A DNA stretch of 64,000 nucleotides, taken from positions 620,001-684,000 of the forward strand of contig VJWN01000006.1 of the NCBI GenBank assembly GCA_007644065.1, given 5' to 3'. Position 1 is the first letter of the stretch; each line of letters starts with the position of its first letter. A program made the translations under genes and the position numbers. The notes under the pieces were generated by a model that saw nothing but the letters and a program-made list of their open reading frames with translations, searched no databases and was not told the DNA's origin. Source of the DNA: Margaritispora aquatica (Eukaryota; Ascomycota; Leotiomycetes; Helotiales; Discinellaceae). Shown here piece after piece: positions 11,390 through 25,638 of the stretch.

Positions 11390-14300
11390 TTAAGTAGATA
11401 GCTCTTGCTCGTCTCTAGCCTTCCAATACATCAAATATGGGTTGAGCCGCTCAAAGCTGATAAGCTCTGACTCGACCTTGCGCCACTCTGACTCGAAGTC
11501 AAAATCAGAAGCTAAAGCCGGATCGTCAACCTCAAATCTGAATTCTTGACGAAATTGGATAAGGAAGTGATCAAAAACGGTGTAGGACTGCTCGTAGAGA
11601 ATAATGGGGTTTGAGGTGTCTCTGACGGCGGTTGGGCTAGGCTTAATAGGGTTTTCCTCGAGCATGTACCGCAGAAGTCGAAACAAGAATGAGGCCACCT
11701 TGGGCATAGGATCAACATAGCAGGCATTCAGCGCACGACGCAGTGGCAATTTCCTCTTGTCATCTCGGCTCAACGCGAAGACCTACAGTTTGTTAGCAGG
11801 GTTAATTTACATAGTGAAGTTTGCTTACACAGAGGATGTCAACTGTAGGGAGGCTTCGGTCCTTCAATACATGAGCCTTGAATACGAAGTAATCGCCGAC
11901 GCTGTTGCTGCTATTAGACGTGCCAACCTGAAGAAGAGAGGTATGCTTGACATCTTGCCATAGCTTCATGAGGCTAGGAAGAGTTCCCGTTCGGCACAAC
12001 ATCGAGAAAGTCTTCTGTCGATAACATTCAGGTGAATCACGTTTGAATGGCAGTGCCATGAACTTGAGCGGATAGTTCTCAATCCTGCAGTTGGCGGAAG
12101 GAATGAGGGCGTACGCGTAGACTCTCTCATATGCAGGAATGTGTTCACAGTATGTACAATGATCAAATGCATCGGCCAAATGACATACTGTCGAGCAGTA
12201 TACAGTTCGATTAGTACAGAAAGCACAATATGAGGCAGGGTGTTCTGGCGATGGAACGAAACCAACGGAACAGAATTGACAGATCAAATCCGCTGAATTG
12301 TGTTGAACAGCTTGCTCGGCATTCTTGAAGGCAGGATCTCTCTCAGTGGGCTCCAGGTATTGAATGTTTCCCAGTGGAAGGGGTCGAACTGGTGCTGGAT
12401 GAGCATGGAGACTAGGGTCGGCAAAAAATCCGGCATATCTGTGGTCTGCGTCGAAGAAAACCTGTTCATGGTTGGGGTTGAAATAAGGTCCGGCAAACTC
12501 AGAGTAGGAGTTCGGAACCAAAGTGGTGAAGTCATTGAAAGCATAATTTGCTTGTGGTTGTTGCAAACCTTGATACGCCAAGTTTGTACTACCCTGATAG
12601 GAACCTCCATTCTGTGAGAATGATTCATGCAGAGAGAAATAGCTCTCACCAACAACATGTACAGCAGAGCTGGTAGCTGTGACGCCACTAGATTGTACAT
12701 CAAGTGCCGTATTTGTTGTAACAGCGACTTGATCAATATCATTTGGGAGTTCCATGTTGTTGCCTTCGGCCTCGTACGCAAACTCAGCAGCTTCAAGTTC
12801 TTCATCATCTTTGGCCCGTAACTCTTCTATATCTAGAGAATAACGACGAGTGGTTAGCTTTACATGCTTTGTAAGGTCTACCCAGCTGAGAAGGTCGGGA
12901 TTGTTTGCAGCATGACTTCCTCCTCGGGGAGAAGAGGAAACCTGCTTACTAGCATCCATTGACTCTTGCTGATAATTCTTTGCTGCCTTCAAGGTTCCAA
13001 TTTTGGCCTCCACATCGAGAGCGTTGGGTGCAGCTGAAGTTCGGTATTGACTCGATGAGCAGGTTTCTTCAGCCTCAGGATCTTCTCCTTGAGCCTCAAA
13101 ATCAGGAGCATTGATTGGAACTGTTGGTGTACCAGTGTTCAGAGGAGGAGATGTTTGAGATGTCTCAACTGCCCTCTCGAAAGATTGGATAAAATCAGAG
13201 TCCTGCGTCATTAGATTCTTTGACCCACCAAGATTCTCGTTAACCAGATCCTTAGACTTAGCCGTCAATTTCGAATATGTCTGCTCTACCGAGTTTGGTG
13301 CAAGAGAATTATGAAGACTCAAGTCCTGAGTCTCACCATTCAAGGCATCCGATTTGGTTGCAATGTTGCAGATATCTTCTTGTAATGGCAATTTAGGTTG
13401 GACAGATGAGTTGGCCACTGGGACAGTGTCAGCTGCAGGCTTAGGAGTAGTCAGTCTTAGGATATTAGTCTTAGCTTTGAGGCCATGACTAGAACCTAGA
13501 ATTTGCTGCAACTGCTTCTTTGTCGGCTGTACAGTAGAAGCCTTTGCCTGAGGCATTGCAGGATATTCATTTTCATCGAAATTCGGGGCCGAGGAATTTT
13601 CTTTCGTTTCGGGTCTTCTCTCAATATTCTGCATATAATCCCGTGGTCCTTTTGTTAGCGGCGAATCGGCTCCGAGCTTGTTCTTCATGGCACCTTTGTT
13701 GAGTGCAGGTTTGGAAGTCTGCAGGACAGAGGTAAAATGGCCAACTGTTTTTTCAGGTGTAGGAGACTGACGATGTTAGCTTGCTGACTTTTAAGAGGAT
13801 CTAGCAGCTTACCGTCTTGATTCTCGGATTTACTTGAGTAGGAGCTGCGGTGGTTCTGGTTGAGAGCTTCTGATCGTCGCTTCCTACCTTGACCTTGATC
13901 TTATTCTCCGTCGTCTTGTTCTTACGACCCTTCGCGACAACCTCCCATTCACCGTTCTCATTGTCTTCTGCTGTTGAGGTATGCAGATCTGAGTCAAAGC
14001 TGGCGCCACTGTGACTTAGTCGACGGTCATCAGAAGCATGCAATGCGTTCCACAACTTGGCGTGGGTGGGTGGAGCTGCTTCCTCAATGGCTGAATTCAT
14101 ATTAGGGGTACAGTTGAGATTGTCAATGGCTGTGTTAGAGACACTCGAGTCTTGAGCTTGCCCAACTTGTTGAGGTGCCTCAACAGCAATGAGCGGCTGC
14201 TTTGTAGGCCTTGGCTTCTTGGACTTCTTCTTAGGCTTGCCCTTTGAAACGATACTTCCTGTATCTACCGCATCTGCATTGACATTATCTAGGCCCAAGA

Positions 14301-16064
14301 TACCTAAAGGATTTTGTACCGGGATGATACTACTATGGAGAATATCTCGAGATCCGGCTTCCTCTCCCATGGACTCTACCCGAGCTTGACCAAGGACACT
14401 GTTAAAAATATTCGCTGTTTGAAATGCCACAGGGTCGCCTACGACTGTCGGTTCTGCTGTGAATCTCAAGTCAGCTGAAGAAACACCATCGGCATCGATA
14501 GTAATCTCACTATCCAATACTGAGTTGGTGAGACTTGTAGTTTCGGCCGTGGTCCTGGAGATCGAGTCTTGTCTAAGAACGTGTGGACCTCTCGAGATGC
14601 TGAGATTGAAGATAGCCGATGAACCGCCCTTAACTGCCTTGGCTAAAGTGTTTGACATGATACAGTCTTGGAGAAAGACGATAAGGTGATGGTCATCAAG
14701 TGGCTCCGTAAACATCACCTTGCTTCTGTCGCCCTTGTTTTTTGTAAGGTTAAAGCCCCTATTCGCCGCTTCACCTGTACAAGGTTCTGATTGAAGCTCT
14801 TTAGACGCAGGGATTTTAGGTCCTCCGAAGATTTCTGCCGATAACTCCAAGAATTCTGGTCCTGGGTCAGCCTGGCTTGCGGTATCCGGATGTAAACATT
14901 CTATTTTGGTTAAATTTGAACTGGCAAACTTGACATGGGATCATACCACAAATTTCCGCCCATGCCTTTGAACGGTGAAGCAAAACTTGTTCGGCATATC
15001 TCTTGAAGTCATCTTTCGCGCCGCGCGCATAGTAGGGCAATATTCTCATTCCACTGAAGCAATTACCTCCGTTATCAATCGATTCACCGTTATCGCGTGG
15101 GTTTTCGGAGAACATCTGAGAGAATAGTCTGGTGTCAAAACCCTAGAAGCTAGGGGTCAATGAAAATGTTCTTTGGGGACCACAGCTTTGTATACATACT
15201 AATGCATAATCCGCATTTGTGTCGGACTTCAGATCCAACTCCTGATCCAGCATTGCCTCACTGAAAAGAGAGTAGGCATTACCAAGTGAAGGACCCAATC
15301 CCCAACCTCTGTTGAGACCCATGATTATCAAGGCAAATTCTGTGAATTGTGGTTCGTCATTAACCATCCTTAGAATTGCTCGTAGAAACTCTGCATCAGT
15401 TTCGATCTCAGCCGCAGTACGACGCCTCCTTGTATTTGGGTCAAGTGGGACCAATTTCCACCAGCCTTTGACGAAGTCGAGTCGAAATTGCCCCGAAGGA
15501 ATGTCTGGATCTGCAGAAGATACAACAATATTACTCGAGGACTCTGAAATTCCAGAGTTTTCAGACGGGGTATCAATTTGAAAACAGAGACTAGAGCTTG
15601 AATGTTTTAGCAGTGGATCAGCCACGGGGAAATGGAGGGAAGGTGCAAGTGTGCTTAGAAGCTTACCCAGAAGAATCTGTATCTTGCCCACACGAGTCTT
15701 CAATCAGCTGCGAAATTTCAAGATCTGATGCTGTTGAAGAGCTAGGTAGCTTGGCTAGTTGGTATGTCTCCCCAGTGCACTCGCGATACCTGGTCTCTGA
15801 TGATGGAGAAGGTAGTATTGGCAGAATCGAGGGTTTTTGTCGTGACTTAGAATTGGTTGAAACTCCTACTTTGCTACGCCCCTTGCGCGGGTTACGGTGC
15901 AGTTCCTGAAAAAGATATCAGCACTGGCTTGAGAATGTTTGAAGATAAAGGATGGATGTGGAAAGCAGGTGGCCCGCAATTCTGCGTCGCCGCGGCGATG
16001 TCGAACTGGAACTTGCGGGGGACCCTCGCACAATTTCCAAACGGGCGAGAAGTCAACTCACCAT
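11390..16064 (-). CDS. Large MYND-type zinc-finger protein, 1415 aa
   Basis: Seven coding exons on the minus strand: 16064-16062 (ATG alone), 15905-15667, 15590-15200, 15142-14947, 14900-13813, 13766-11829 and 11782-11390. Each junction has a GT donor (GTGAGT, GTAAGC, GTATGT, GTATGA, GTAAGC, GTAAGC) and an AG acceptor, and every phase fits, giving 1415 aa. Residues ~1-350 are mixed ordered/disordered, with a folded stretch GWWKLVPLDPNT and NRGWGLGPSLGNAYSL. The middle is long, Ser/Thr/Glu-rich and disordered. Near residues 1135-1175 lies a zinc finger with spacing C-x2-C, C-x2-C, C-x3-C, H-x3-C (CQFC, CAFC, CSTVC, HCTYC), matching the MYND consensus. A folded ~200-residue C-terminus follows (KASFLFRLL-like helices). 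MYND fingers bind proline-rich peptides of partner proteins, often in transcriptional regulation. The specific role here is unknown. Confidence 0.8.
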
Positions 16065-17541
16065 GATGACAACGGAATTGGATGGCGCATGAACAGCTTC
16101 GAAGGCGACGAAGTGTAGATCGTAATTGTTGTTGTTCCAAAATATTTGAAGATGTGTTATGGTTATGCTCGGCTGTGGGAGGCAAAACAGAGGGCAGTTC
16201 TGGCAGCAAGGCTAAGCGAACAGGCTGGGACAAAGTACCCAAAGGAGGCAGCAAGAACATTATCCCAAGATGACAGTAGACAAACATGAACTACAGCGTT
16301 TATTATAATCCGCACAGCCAGGGCGCTGTCTAATGGAACGCAACAATCACTAGATGAATCAAACGGGTCTTGTTTCCAAGCAGACGCACTTGAAATGAGA
16401 TTTTTCCTGTATTCCAGAACATAACAAGCTTCTTTTTTCTAGCACAGCATGCTATTTGCTAAAAGCAGACGCACGAAATCAAGTGGGAGACATGGAAAGC
16501 TTAAGGAAGGAATGTGAAATAGACATTAACACTGATTCGTAATCTTGCTCTCTAATAAGCTCTATATGTCTTGTTGCTCCAATCTTTGATGTTTGGTATA
16601 TCAGCTTCCATGGTAATTCCACAGCTACCAACAGTTGGGATTCAGAACAGTGACAGCACTCACACGGTGCGAGGTGTAGAAATTTCAAATTTGAAATACA
16701 AAGGAAATTTAAAGCCATCAAAGAAAAGAGGTACACGACAGTTTATGATAGCAGAAGGTTCCCAAATTGGATCAACTAAAGATGATAACTATATTTTATA
16801 TCTTGATGAGAATATCAAACTTCACCTTGAGGGAGGCCGGGACTTGCCTATTTTACTGCCGGTCATTTGACATTCTATCCAGCCATCCTCCCCTTTCATT
16901 GTTGGACATGTATTGGATAGCATAGCATGATTTCTGTTGGCGCCAGTGACATGTAGTAATGTGTAAATGTAGCTCGAGACCTTAGCAAGAGTGCTGTAAG
17001 TGAATCCTTACTCTGAGTTGTTCTCTAGAGCCCAAGATCTAAATTATGGTATTGACTTTAATATATGGTCAAGTTGAGTTACCTCCTCGCACAATTGAAA
17101 TCGTGTTATCGAAGTGAATCTATGGTAGGACAGGCCGGCCAAACAAGATCCGAGACGTTTCAATTTACCTTGTCTGCTGGAATGCAAGTAAGGCATAAAA
17201 TAGGTACCTAATGAAATCGTTGACAATAATTACGACTAAGATAGTTGCTGTTCCCTCAATGGTCACGAAATTGTCGTTGTACACATATTCAAGCTAGTCG
17301 CAAAGTGGCTAGCGTATACGCAAGGGCTTTTCCTAGACAAACCTCGAGGTGGAATCAAAGGCAACACCTTCTCAAAGCAAATACCTCGCGGTTCACCAGA
17401 TTTACTCAAGCATTGTAATACCTTGCGTCCCAGTGGCCAATTTCGCACAAACAAATATTTCGGATTGCGTCTTGCACCGCTTGATTCTCCTCAACTCCAG
17501 CCTTTCGACGTTGTCGCATCGCATCGCGACTTCTTGCAGCT
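16065..17541. other. Intergenic, divergent promoter region
   Basis: About 1.5 kb between the MYND gene (minus) and the KH gene (plus), holding both promoters and 5' UTRs. The ORFs at 15892-16287 (minus) and 16571-16870 (plus) have no protein-like features. The first lies partly in the MYND gene's first intron and 5' leader. Confidence 0.5.
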
Positions 17542-19403
17542 ATGGCAGATCAACAACCCAGTATCACATCAATCCTGGCGGCATTAGGTAAATATGATTG
17601 CACAGTAAACATTTGGTGCCAGTACAGTAGCTGACATGATCTAGCTGCACAGCAGCAGCAGCGTTCGAATATTGGTCAGAATCAAGCGCCTCAATATCAA
17701 CAGCCTCCTCCACATCAGAATCCATATTCCTCTGCTGGCGGATACACTATGCCACCGCTTCCACAGCCTTCCAGCTCGGGCAGCATGGACCTTAGTAGCA
17801 TCAAACCTGTTAATTCTGGAACCGTTAGCATTGCTGATGCCATTGCGAAGGCTAAGGCCATTGCGGCCGAGAAGGGTGTATCATACGATCGGCCTGCTAA
17901 CTCTCAATACAACAACCAAGAACCCCGCACGTCTGGCGCAAGATCGTACAGAACTTCTCGATCTCGGTCGCGATCCCCTCCAGCCCGGCGTGAAGCGTTT
18001 CGCGATAATTTCAATCCATACCGAGACGAACGACGAGGAGGTGACCGAGTTCCAAATGCACGAGACTATCGTGAGAGGTCGTTCTCTCCTGGCCCTCGAG
18101 GTAGACCCCCCCCCGGCGCATTTCCTCAAAACAACACAGGCGCTTATGCAAACCGTGATCGCTCTCCCCCACGAGGAAATGACGATAGCGTCGAATCTAT
18201 CCAGATTGAATCCAATCTTGTCGGTCTTATCATCGGCAGGCAAGGGGAGAACCTGAGACGCGTAGAACAGGAAACTGGCTGTCGTGTACAATTTATCACA
18301 GGCATGGAAGATTCTGGCCCGTACAGAGAGTGCAAAATTACTGGCAGTAGAGCAGCACGCATGAAAGCCAAGGCAGAAATCAACAGAATCATTGATGACA
18401 GTGGCATGGCAGCGAATGCCCGAGCGGCTATTGATAGACCTCGAGACTCTGTTCCAGCTTCAGGACGAGCAACGTCTCATCAACCAGCTCTTAGAGATGG
18501 CGAGGACAGCATGCAAATCATGGTGCCTGATAGGACAGTTGGACTGATCATAGGCCGTGGAGGCGAGACAATTCGCGATCTTCAGGAGAGAAGCGGCTGC
18601 CATGTGAATATCGTTGGGGAGCAAAAAAGCGTCAATGGTCTTCGTCCAGTCAATCTCATCGGATCGCGAGAAGCAGCAAGCCGAGCTAAGGACTTGATCA
18701 TGGAAATCGTTGAAAGTGATAGCAAAAATGCAGCCACCAAGGACCGGCTGCCTGGGCAGCGAGATAATGTTCAAGATGCAGGCCATAACTCCAACTACGG
18801 CAGTGGAGGCAATGCTGGAGGGGATAAATCGTCTGACTCGATATATGTGCCATCTGAAGCTGTTGGAATGATCATTGGAAAGGGTGGTGAGACTATCAAA
18901 GACATCCAGAGCACCACAGGCTGTAAGATAAATGTATCGCCAAAGAGTGGACCTGACGAGGTAGAGCGTGAGATTGGCCTTGTAGGATCTCGCAATGCTA
19001 TCGCAGCTGCAAAGCGTGCTATCCAGGTTAAAGTTGATGCGGTGGTAAGATCTAGTTCATCACAGCCGCAGAAATCATGCTAACCAGTTTTAAGGCCGAG
19101 AAAAATAATTCTAGTCACAACCGTGGCGCCCAGAATGATTATGGTGATCGAGCTTACCCACAGCAATCATACTCGCAGCCACCAGCTCAGAATTCTCAAG
19201 CAACAGCATCAACGGCTTCAGTACCTGGCGCGTCCGACCCTTACGCAGCCTGTGAGTAGTCCTTCGCAATTACTCGGCGCTTTTGCTAACACATCACAGA
19301 TGGCGGCTACGATAATTATGTTGCCTTGTGGTATCAAGCTATTGCTCAACAACAACAACAAGCAGGACAAGGAGATGGCTCGAAACCACCGGGCACCTCA
19401 TAG
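17542..19403 (+). CDS. Triple KH-domain RNA-binding protein (FUBP/KSRP-like)
   Basis: Four exons: 17542-17587, 17645-19044, 19095-19251 and 19300-19403 (TAG), 568 aa. Splice sites are canonical, and GCTAACC and GCTAAC branch sites precede the last two acceptors. After a Gln-rich start and an SR-like stretch (SRSRSRSPPARR) come three KH domains at about residues 199-265, 305-370 and 412-480. Each shows the GxxG loop: GLIIGRQGENL, GLIIGRGGETI, GMIIGKGGETI. The C-terminus is Gln/Ser/Pro-rich and ends with a YDNYVALWYQAIA motif like the tyrosine-rich tail of FUBP-family proteins. Family role: binding single-stranded RNA/DNA in transcription, splicing or mRNA stability. The nuclear or shuttling location is inferred from the SR tract. 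Confidence 0.9.
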
Positions 19404-20593
19404 CTGACGACACTGACCTCTGACTTTGGATACCCCGACTGATTCCTTGACTGCATGAATTGCTGCATGATCTTTCTGAGTCTTCCGCTGAGATTGCACT
19501 GACACTATTCTGGATCGACATGAATTTCCTGCATGCATGATTCCATTTCATATTTCAACTTGACATGGTACTACAAATATTCTTGGTCATTGCATGTTGC
19601 CCGGCTAGATCTCGAAGTCCTAATATCGCTGTGGGTCGTTGGACACTGCTAAGAACTCGACATGTGTATCACATTGACGTGAACTTGCTTGACATGATCT
19701 CGACCTCAGCATTATTCTGACACATGACATGCAAACTTGGACAAAATGCACTACAATGATGGGACTCGCACGTCGTACCTGCAACTAGGAACTGATCATG
19801 CCGTCTCAGAGTTCTATGTTTACCACCCTCCTGCCAATATGGCCTCGGTGTTGCTTGTTCTCTGTCGTTAGAGTGCTAAACGGCTAAGTGATAACTTGAC
19901 TGACAATTACGCTTTCTGTCGATGATGCTGCACTTACCTTAGGTCCACAAGTCGCATTCTTTTTCCGGAGTTTACGGTTAGTGAGTTTTGGGTGGAATGT
20001 ATTTGTAAGATAAGAGAATAATGAAAAGTTTTCCGAAAGTTCCTTACTCTGGTGTGATTAATGAAGATATTGAATGATATAGCTTGATATTTCCTGCTCT
20101 GGAGTATACGACGCGCAATTGTCCCTTATTCCGAGGTGGCTGCTACCTTAGAGGTTGAAGTTATGTGTCTCTCAGATGCAAATCTACCTACCTTGCTTGA
20201 GGTATGGTAGGGTTTTGCCACTTTCTCACAGATATTTATAAACAGGCTCAGTACAGTGGGCTATTAGCTATCTTCTACGTTTTATTTCATTCAAAACTTA
20301 CACTACTTACCTACGGTAAGGTAAGTAAGCTAGCACCTCCCTAACGTACTAGGCAAGGTAAGTACCTAGGTAGATAGGTGAGGTGCTTCACAGGTAAGTA
20401 TCACGTGATCTCCCATCGAAAATCGATTTTTGTAGCACTGTAAGACTGAATCGAGTCTTAACGCGACAACTTCTTCGCGACCATCCTGCGCATATTTCCG
20501 ACGACGGATCGACGTGTTTTAAAGCCTTCTACATAGGACTAAAGTACCACTGCTGCCTTTAACGACCTGTATAACTCTCTGCCACAAATCATC
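19404..20593. other. Intergenic upstream of RVB1
   Basis: About 1.2 kb. It includes the KH gene 3' UTR and the RVB1 promoter. 20160-20400 is dense in TACCT/AGGTA palindromic runs (CTACCTACCTTGC, CTTACCTACGGTAAGGTAAG, TACCTAGGTAGATAGGTG). No gene seen. Confidence 0.5.
20401..20408. promoter_or_regulatory. CACGTG (E-box) palindrome upstream of RVB1
   Basis: TCACGTGA palindrome about 186 bp before the RVB1 start codon. CACGTG is the classic binding site of fungal bHLH factors (Cbf1/Pho4/SREBP-type). The site is visible; its use is inferred. Confidence 0.35.
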
Positions 20594-22072
<1,479 letters not shown>

Positions 22073-22715
22073 ACGAACGGTTTACGGGCATCGGCTTTTT
22101 GTGTTTTCTATCCATGGTTCTTCAGGATTTTGTTTCGGCAAGGCGTTGAGGAATGTCTCGGAGCGTTTGTCGCTAGGGCAATGCTGGGGTATGGCGCCAA
22201 AAAGAGGCAAGGAAGCGAGTTCTCTCTAGAATTCGAATATGTATGAATATTAAAAAGGTTTGTAATGTGCATCATTCGCAGAAGCTAATTTACGTGTGTT
22301 TGCATCCCTGAGCGGGGTCTGCTTTGCTTCCTGCTATTTCTTTGGATACTCTCTCGCGAATCGGTAAGCATGGTATTTAGTGGTTTTTGCCCCTGCGAAC
22401 GGGGAGCACTTCGACAAAGAAAATCACCTGCGATTCTGTATCTCAAGACGGCTCTCCCGAGACAACAAAGACACTACGCCTGCAATAATGGCCCAACCAG
22501 ATTTTGAGCACAGGTTGATTGATTGGCAAGATCATTGTTTTCCACCCCATCAATGGGGATTGCATACAAAGAATCTCACGCCCAACAAGAAGGCCATTCT
22601 TACCTTGTCTGCCAACTATTTACAGTATCGTTATTCCCATCCCCTTTCTCACCTCAGCCGTGTGGAGATCAACTCTACGTCCCAGAAAGTCCCCGAGGTC
22701 TAGGGGTGGACCGCA
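22073..22715. other. Intergenic / leader of the HMG-box gene
   Basis: RVB1 3' UTR and upstream region of the HMG-box gene. An ORF from ATG 22488 (opening MAQPDFEHRLIDWQDHCF) ends in-frame at TAG 22701-22703, just before the HMG gene start. It reads like protein and may be an upstream ORF or an unjoined first exon; no clean splice into the next frame was found. Confidence 0.4.
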
Positions 22716-24970
22716 ATGTCTGCGTCAATAGCAGCTGGGCCATCAAATCTGGACACTCCTCGATCACCAGTGAGCATATCGACAGACTCAAGCCGCCGTG
22801 GCTCTCTGAGGCAGGTTCCTCTGGAGAAACACTCTGAAGCCCCCACACCGAATTCTCCTAGGACACGATTGGGCAGGAGGAGAATCGCATCCCTGAATAC
22901 TGATGCTGCGAATGAACCAAGAATTGGTGATCTTGCACTCAGTAGTGCCAGATCCAATGGTATTTCGGATTCAACAAGAGAGCAGGTTTGTCTTTGTCAA
23001 CCTGATCCAAAGATACCACGACCTCGAAACGGTGCGTGACTATTTTACGCTTCTTTCAGGTCTAATGCTGTGAAGGATGCCATCCCTCATATACACTGCT
23101 TCTCTCCTTTATGATTTGTCTAAAAAGCCTTTGACAATGACTCGGAGCTGACCGTTCTTTGTAGCTTTCATTCTTTACCGTCAACATTATCAAGCCCAGG
23201 TCGTGGCCCAAAATCCCGGACTTGCAAACCCTGAAATATCGAAGATCATTGGCGAGCAGTGGAGAGAGCAAGATCCTAATGTGAAAAGTGATTGGAAGAG
23301 ACTTGCCGAAGTTTGTAGTTTTATTTCGTGTTGAGGATGCATACTGATAAGAGGATGGCAAACAGGAAGAGAAGCAACGCCATCAACGACAATATCCAAA
23401 CTATCGATATCAACCCCGACGAGCGGGAAGATCAAGTGGAATACGTCCCATATCTGCGTCTACATCTGACGATCAAGTCCGGTGTCCCAAGTGCCATGGA
23501 AGATATATTACCACGCCAAACACACCGTTGACTCCTCTCACTCCTGCAATCGGTCACGAGGTTCGAAGTGATCAACTACCAACGTTCTCAGATTCCCGAA
23601 CCACTGAGCTCGAGAGACCACTGTACTCTGCACAAATGCAAAACACACGAATGGATACACCTCGCCCTCTTCCGCATCAACATGGACAACGGCGGGCTCA
23701 ATATGTACCTCCACATCCCCTTTCAACGCATCGTGAAAGGGATGAAGAAATGGATCTTTTGAGTCCATCGCCCGGTCAAAAGCGGCGTCGTTTCAATGAA
23801 GAGAATCAAAGAGGGTATGCATCAAACTCTCCTATATCATATTCCATCCCTCCACAGTATCGGGGACCTCCTCCTATGTCTGCTGGAGGGTACAGACCAC
23901 AACAAATATCGGGGCCGACAATGCTCAGTCGCCCTGGCTCGATGGCACCACCGCATCAGCACTCACCTATCAACCAGCAAGTTCGTCACCAATATCCCGC
24001 ACGCTCAAACACCTTTGATGAATCTCTCCGTTTGCCACCCCTCCAAACCCAGACTCAACCCTCAGCCTCGCCATCAATTTCTTCGCAAAGACAAGACATT
24101 CGAATGGAAGCTCGAGAAATTCAGGCTAGAAGCATTGAGGCCATGGTCATGACAATACCATACGTCAATAAGATTAAGGTTTTAAGAAAAATATCCCCTC
24201 CCCTCCAACCCCCAGGGCCTACAAGTCCTGCGCAAGATATCCGAGGAGCAGTGGTCGCGGTTGAAGGACCGGATAAGATCCTTCTGTCGGAAGTCGGAGC
24301 TTTTATTCTCGACTATCTCCTCAAAGATGCCTCTTTCTCCGTCAAGACCTGGGACTCTTCGGTATCCAAAAAGCCATCTATCTCACAACCGGCAGATACC
24401 GAAATGCCTGATGTGGTTGGCTCAGCTGAACGACCAAATTCTCCCAACTTCCCCACGTTACTAGAAAAACGAGACCCGATCGTGGACTACTTGTCTATCA
24501 TATCGGACTGGCACAACAAGTCTCACGATATCACAAAATATATAACATCCTCAACAACACTTCGCCCTTCTCCTGATGATCCAGAGAATGCAGCGTCTGG
24601 TGTCACTGCACTTTCTCAAGATGCTAAAATCCTCCCGGTTGCTCTCATCCCAAGCGGATTCTCATTGACCACATCCGATACTTTTGCACTTCGCACGCCA
24701 ATAAATGACTCATATGCTCCGATTGATCACTGGCAATGGATGGCTACACTCTGGCGTGGGATCGTAGGCCCTGATCTTACCGTTTACGCTTCGAGGGTAG
24801 GCAGAGAAGAGATGAGCAAATATGGTGGTGTAGAGATACGCATGGACTGTTCGGCGATCATTGTACGGATACCAGAGACTGGAAAGATGGATGAGAAGAC
24901 TGCACGGAGATTGGGGTTCGAGGTTGTTGAGTTTGTAAGGAACATTGAGAGTGGATTTGGTAGAATGTGA
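22716..24970 (+). CDS. HMG-box transcription factor (Rox1/Ste11-like HMG)
   Basis: Exons 22716-23031, 23165-23310 and 23366-24970, 688 aa. Donors are GTGCGT and GTTTGT; acceptors are TTGTAG and AACAG, with phases consistent. The HMG box spans about residues 98-170: KIPRPRNAFILYRQHYQA, then PEISKIIGEQWREQDP, then WKRLAEEEKQRHQRQYP. It resembles the sequence-specific HMG class of yeast Rox1, Ste11 and MATA-HMG proteins. Directly after it is a CPKCHGR zinc-knuckle-like motif, then a long Pro/Gln-rich region and a conserved ~250-residue C-terminus ending in an EVVEFVRNIESGF helix. HMG boxes bind and bend the DNA minor groove; family members control mating, oxygen response or development. No MAT idiomorph context is visible here. 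The start could be further upstream (see the ORF at 22488). Confidence 0.85.
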
Positions 24971-25638
24971 GAATCTTGACTCCTGTGGGGCCTTGGAGAG
25001 GGTTTGACTGCAATCTTTGTACAATGATGGTTGGGGCAATTGAGGCAGGCATGAAAGCTTTTCACTTCATGTTGCTACTTAGCTTTTAATTCTGTATTTT
25101 ACTCTTGCGTTCACATCCTTGTCACAACGCGCAGACAACAAAAAATTGTCTTGCTGCGATTAAGATCAAACACAGGATGTCTGAATTCTGGTCCTCAGAT
25201 CAACCAATATTTGTCGCTTCCTGTATGCTTGTTCTTTGCCTATTCCCTAGGTTCTCATGATTTGAAGTTGAAGAGGCTGAAAGACATGCACAGGTAAGGA
25301 TCTATCGAGCCCTCACACAACTTCGGCGAAGTTGAATACCCGTGAACGCCACACAGTGCAGGGGAAGTGAGAATATCAGTCCTCTGGCTGGCGACCTCTG
25401 GAGTTATGGTTCCCTGTCAAAAGCGAACCTGGCTCTTAATTCAGCCACAAGGCTTGGCTTGTTTTCCGGAAAGTGTACACAGGTCATATTGACCAGGAGA
25501 GATAATGAGGAGTAAAGTATAAGTAGCTCGACAGAACTTGCTCAATCGCCTTTCGAGCGTCCCTTAAAAACACTTTCAAGTCAAGTAAATAGCTTGACTT
25601 TTGGCTTTCCTAATATTCAATAAGAAACATTTCCAATC
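24971..25638. other. Intergenic, nothing recognised
   Basis: 3' UTR of the HMG gene and promoter of the small GFA protein. Overlapping minus-strand ORFs at 24710-25065 are shadows of the HMG coding end. Confidence 0.5.

Noticed and set aside
15892..16287. 131-codon minus ORF upstream of the MYND gene
   Set aside because: Runs across the ATG-exon and first intron; the spliced model explains the coding sequence better.
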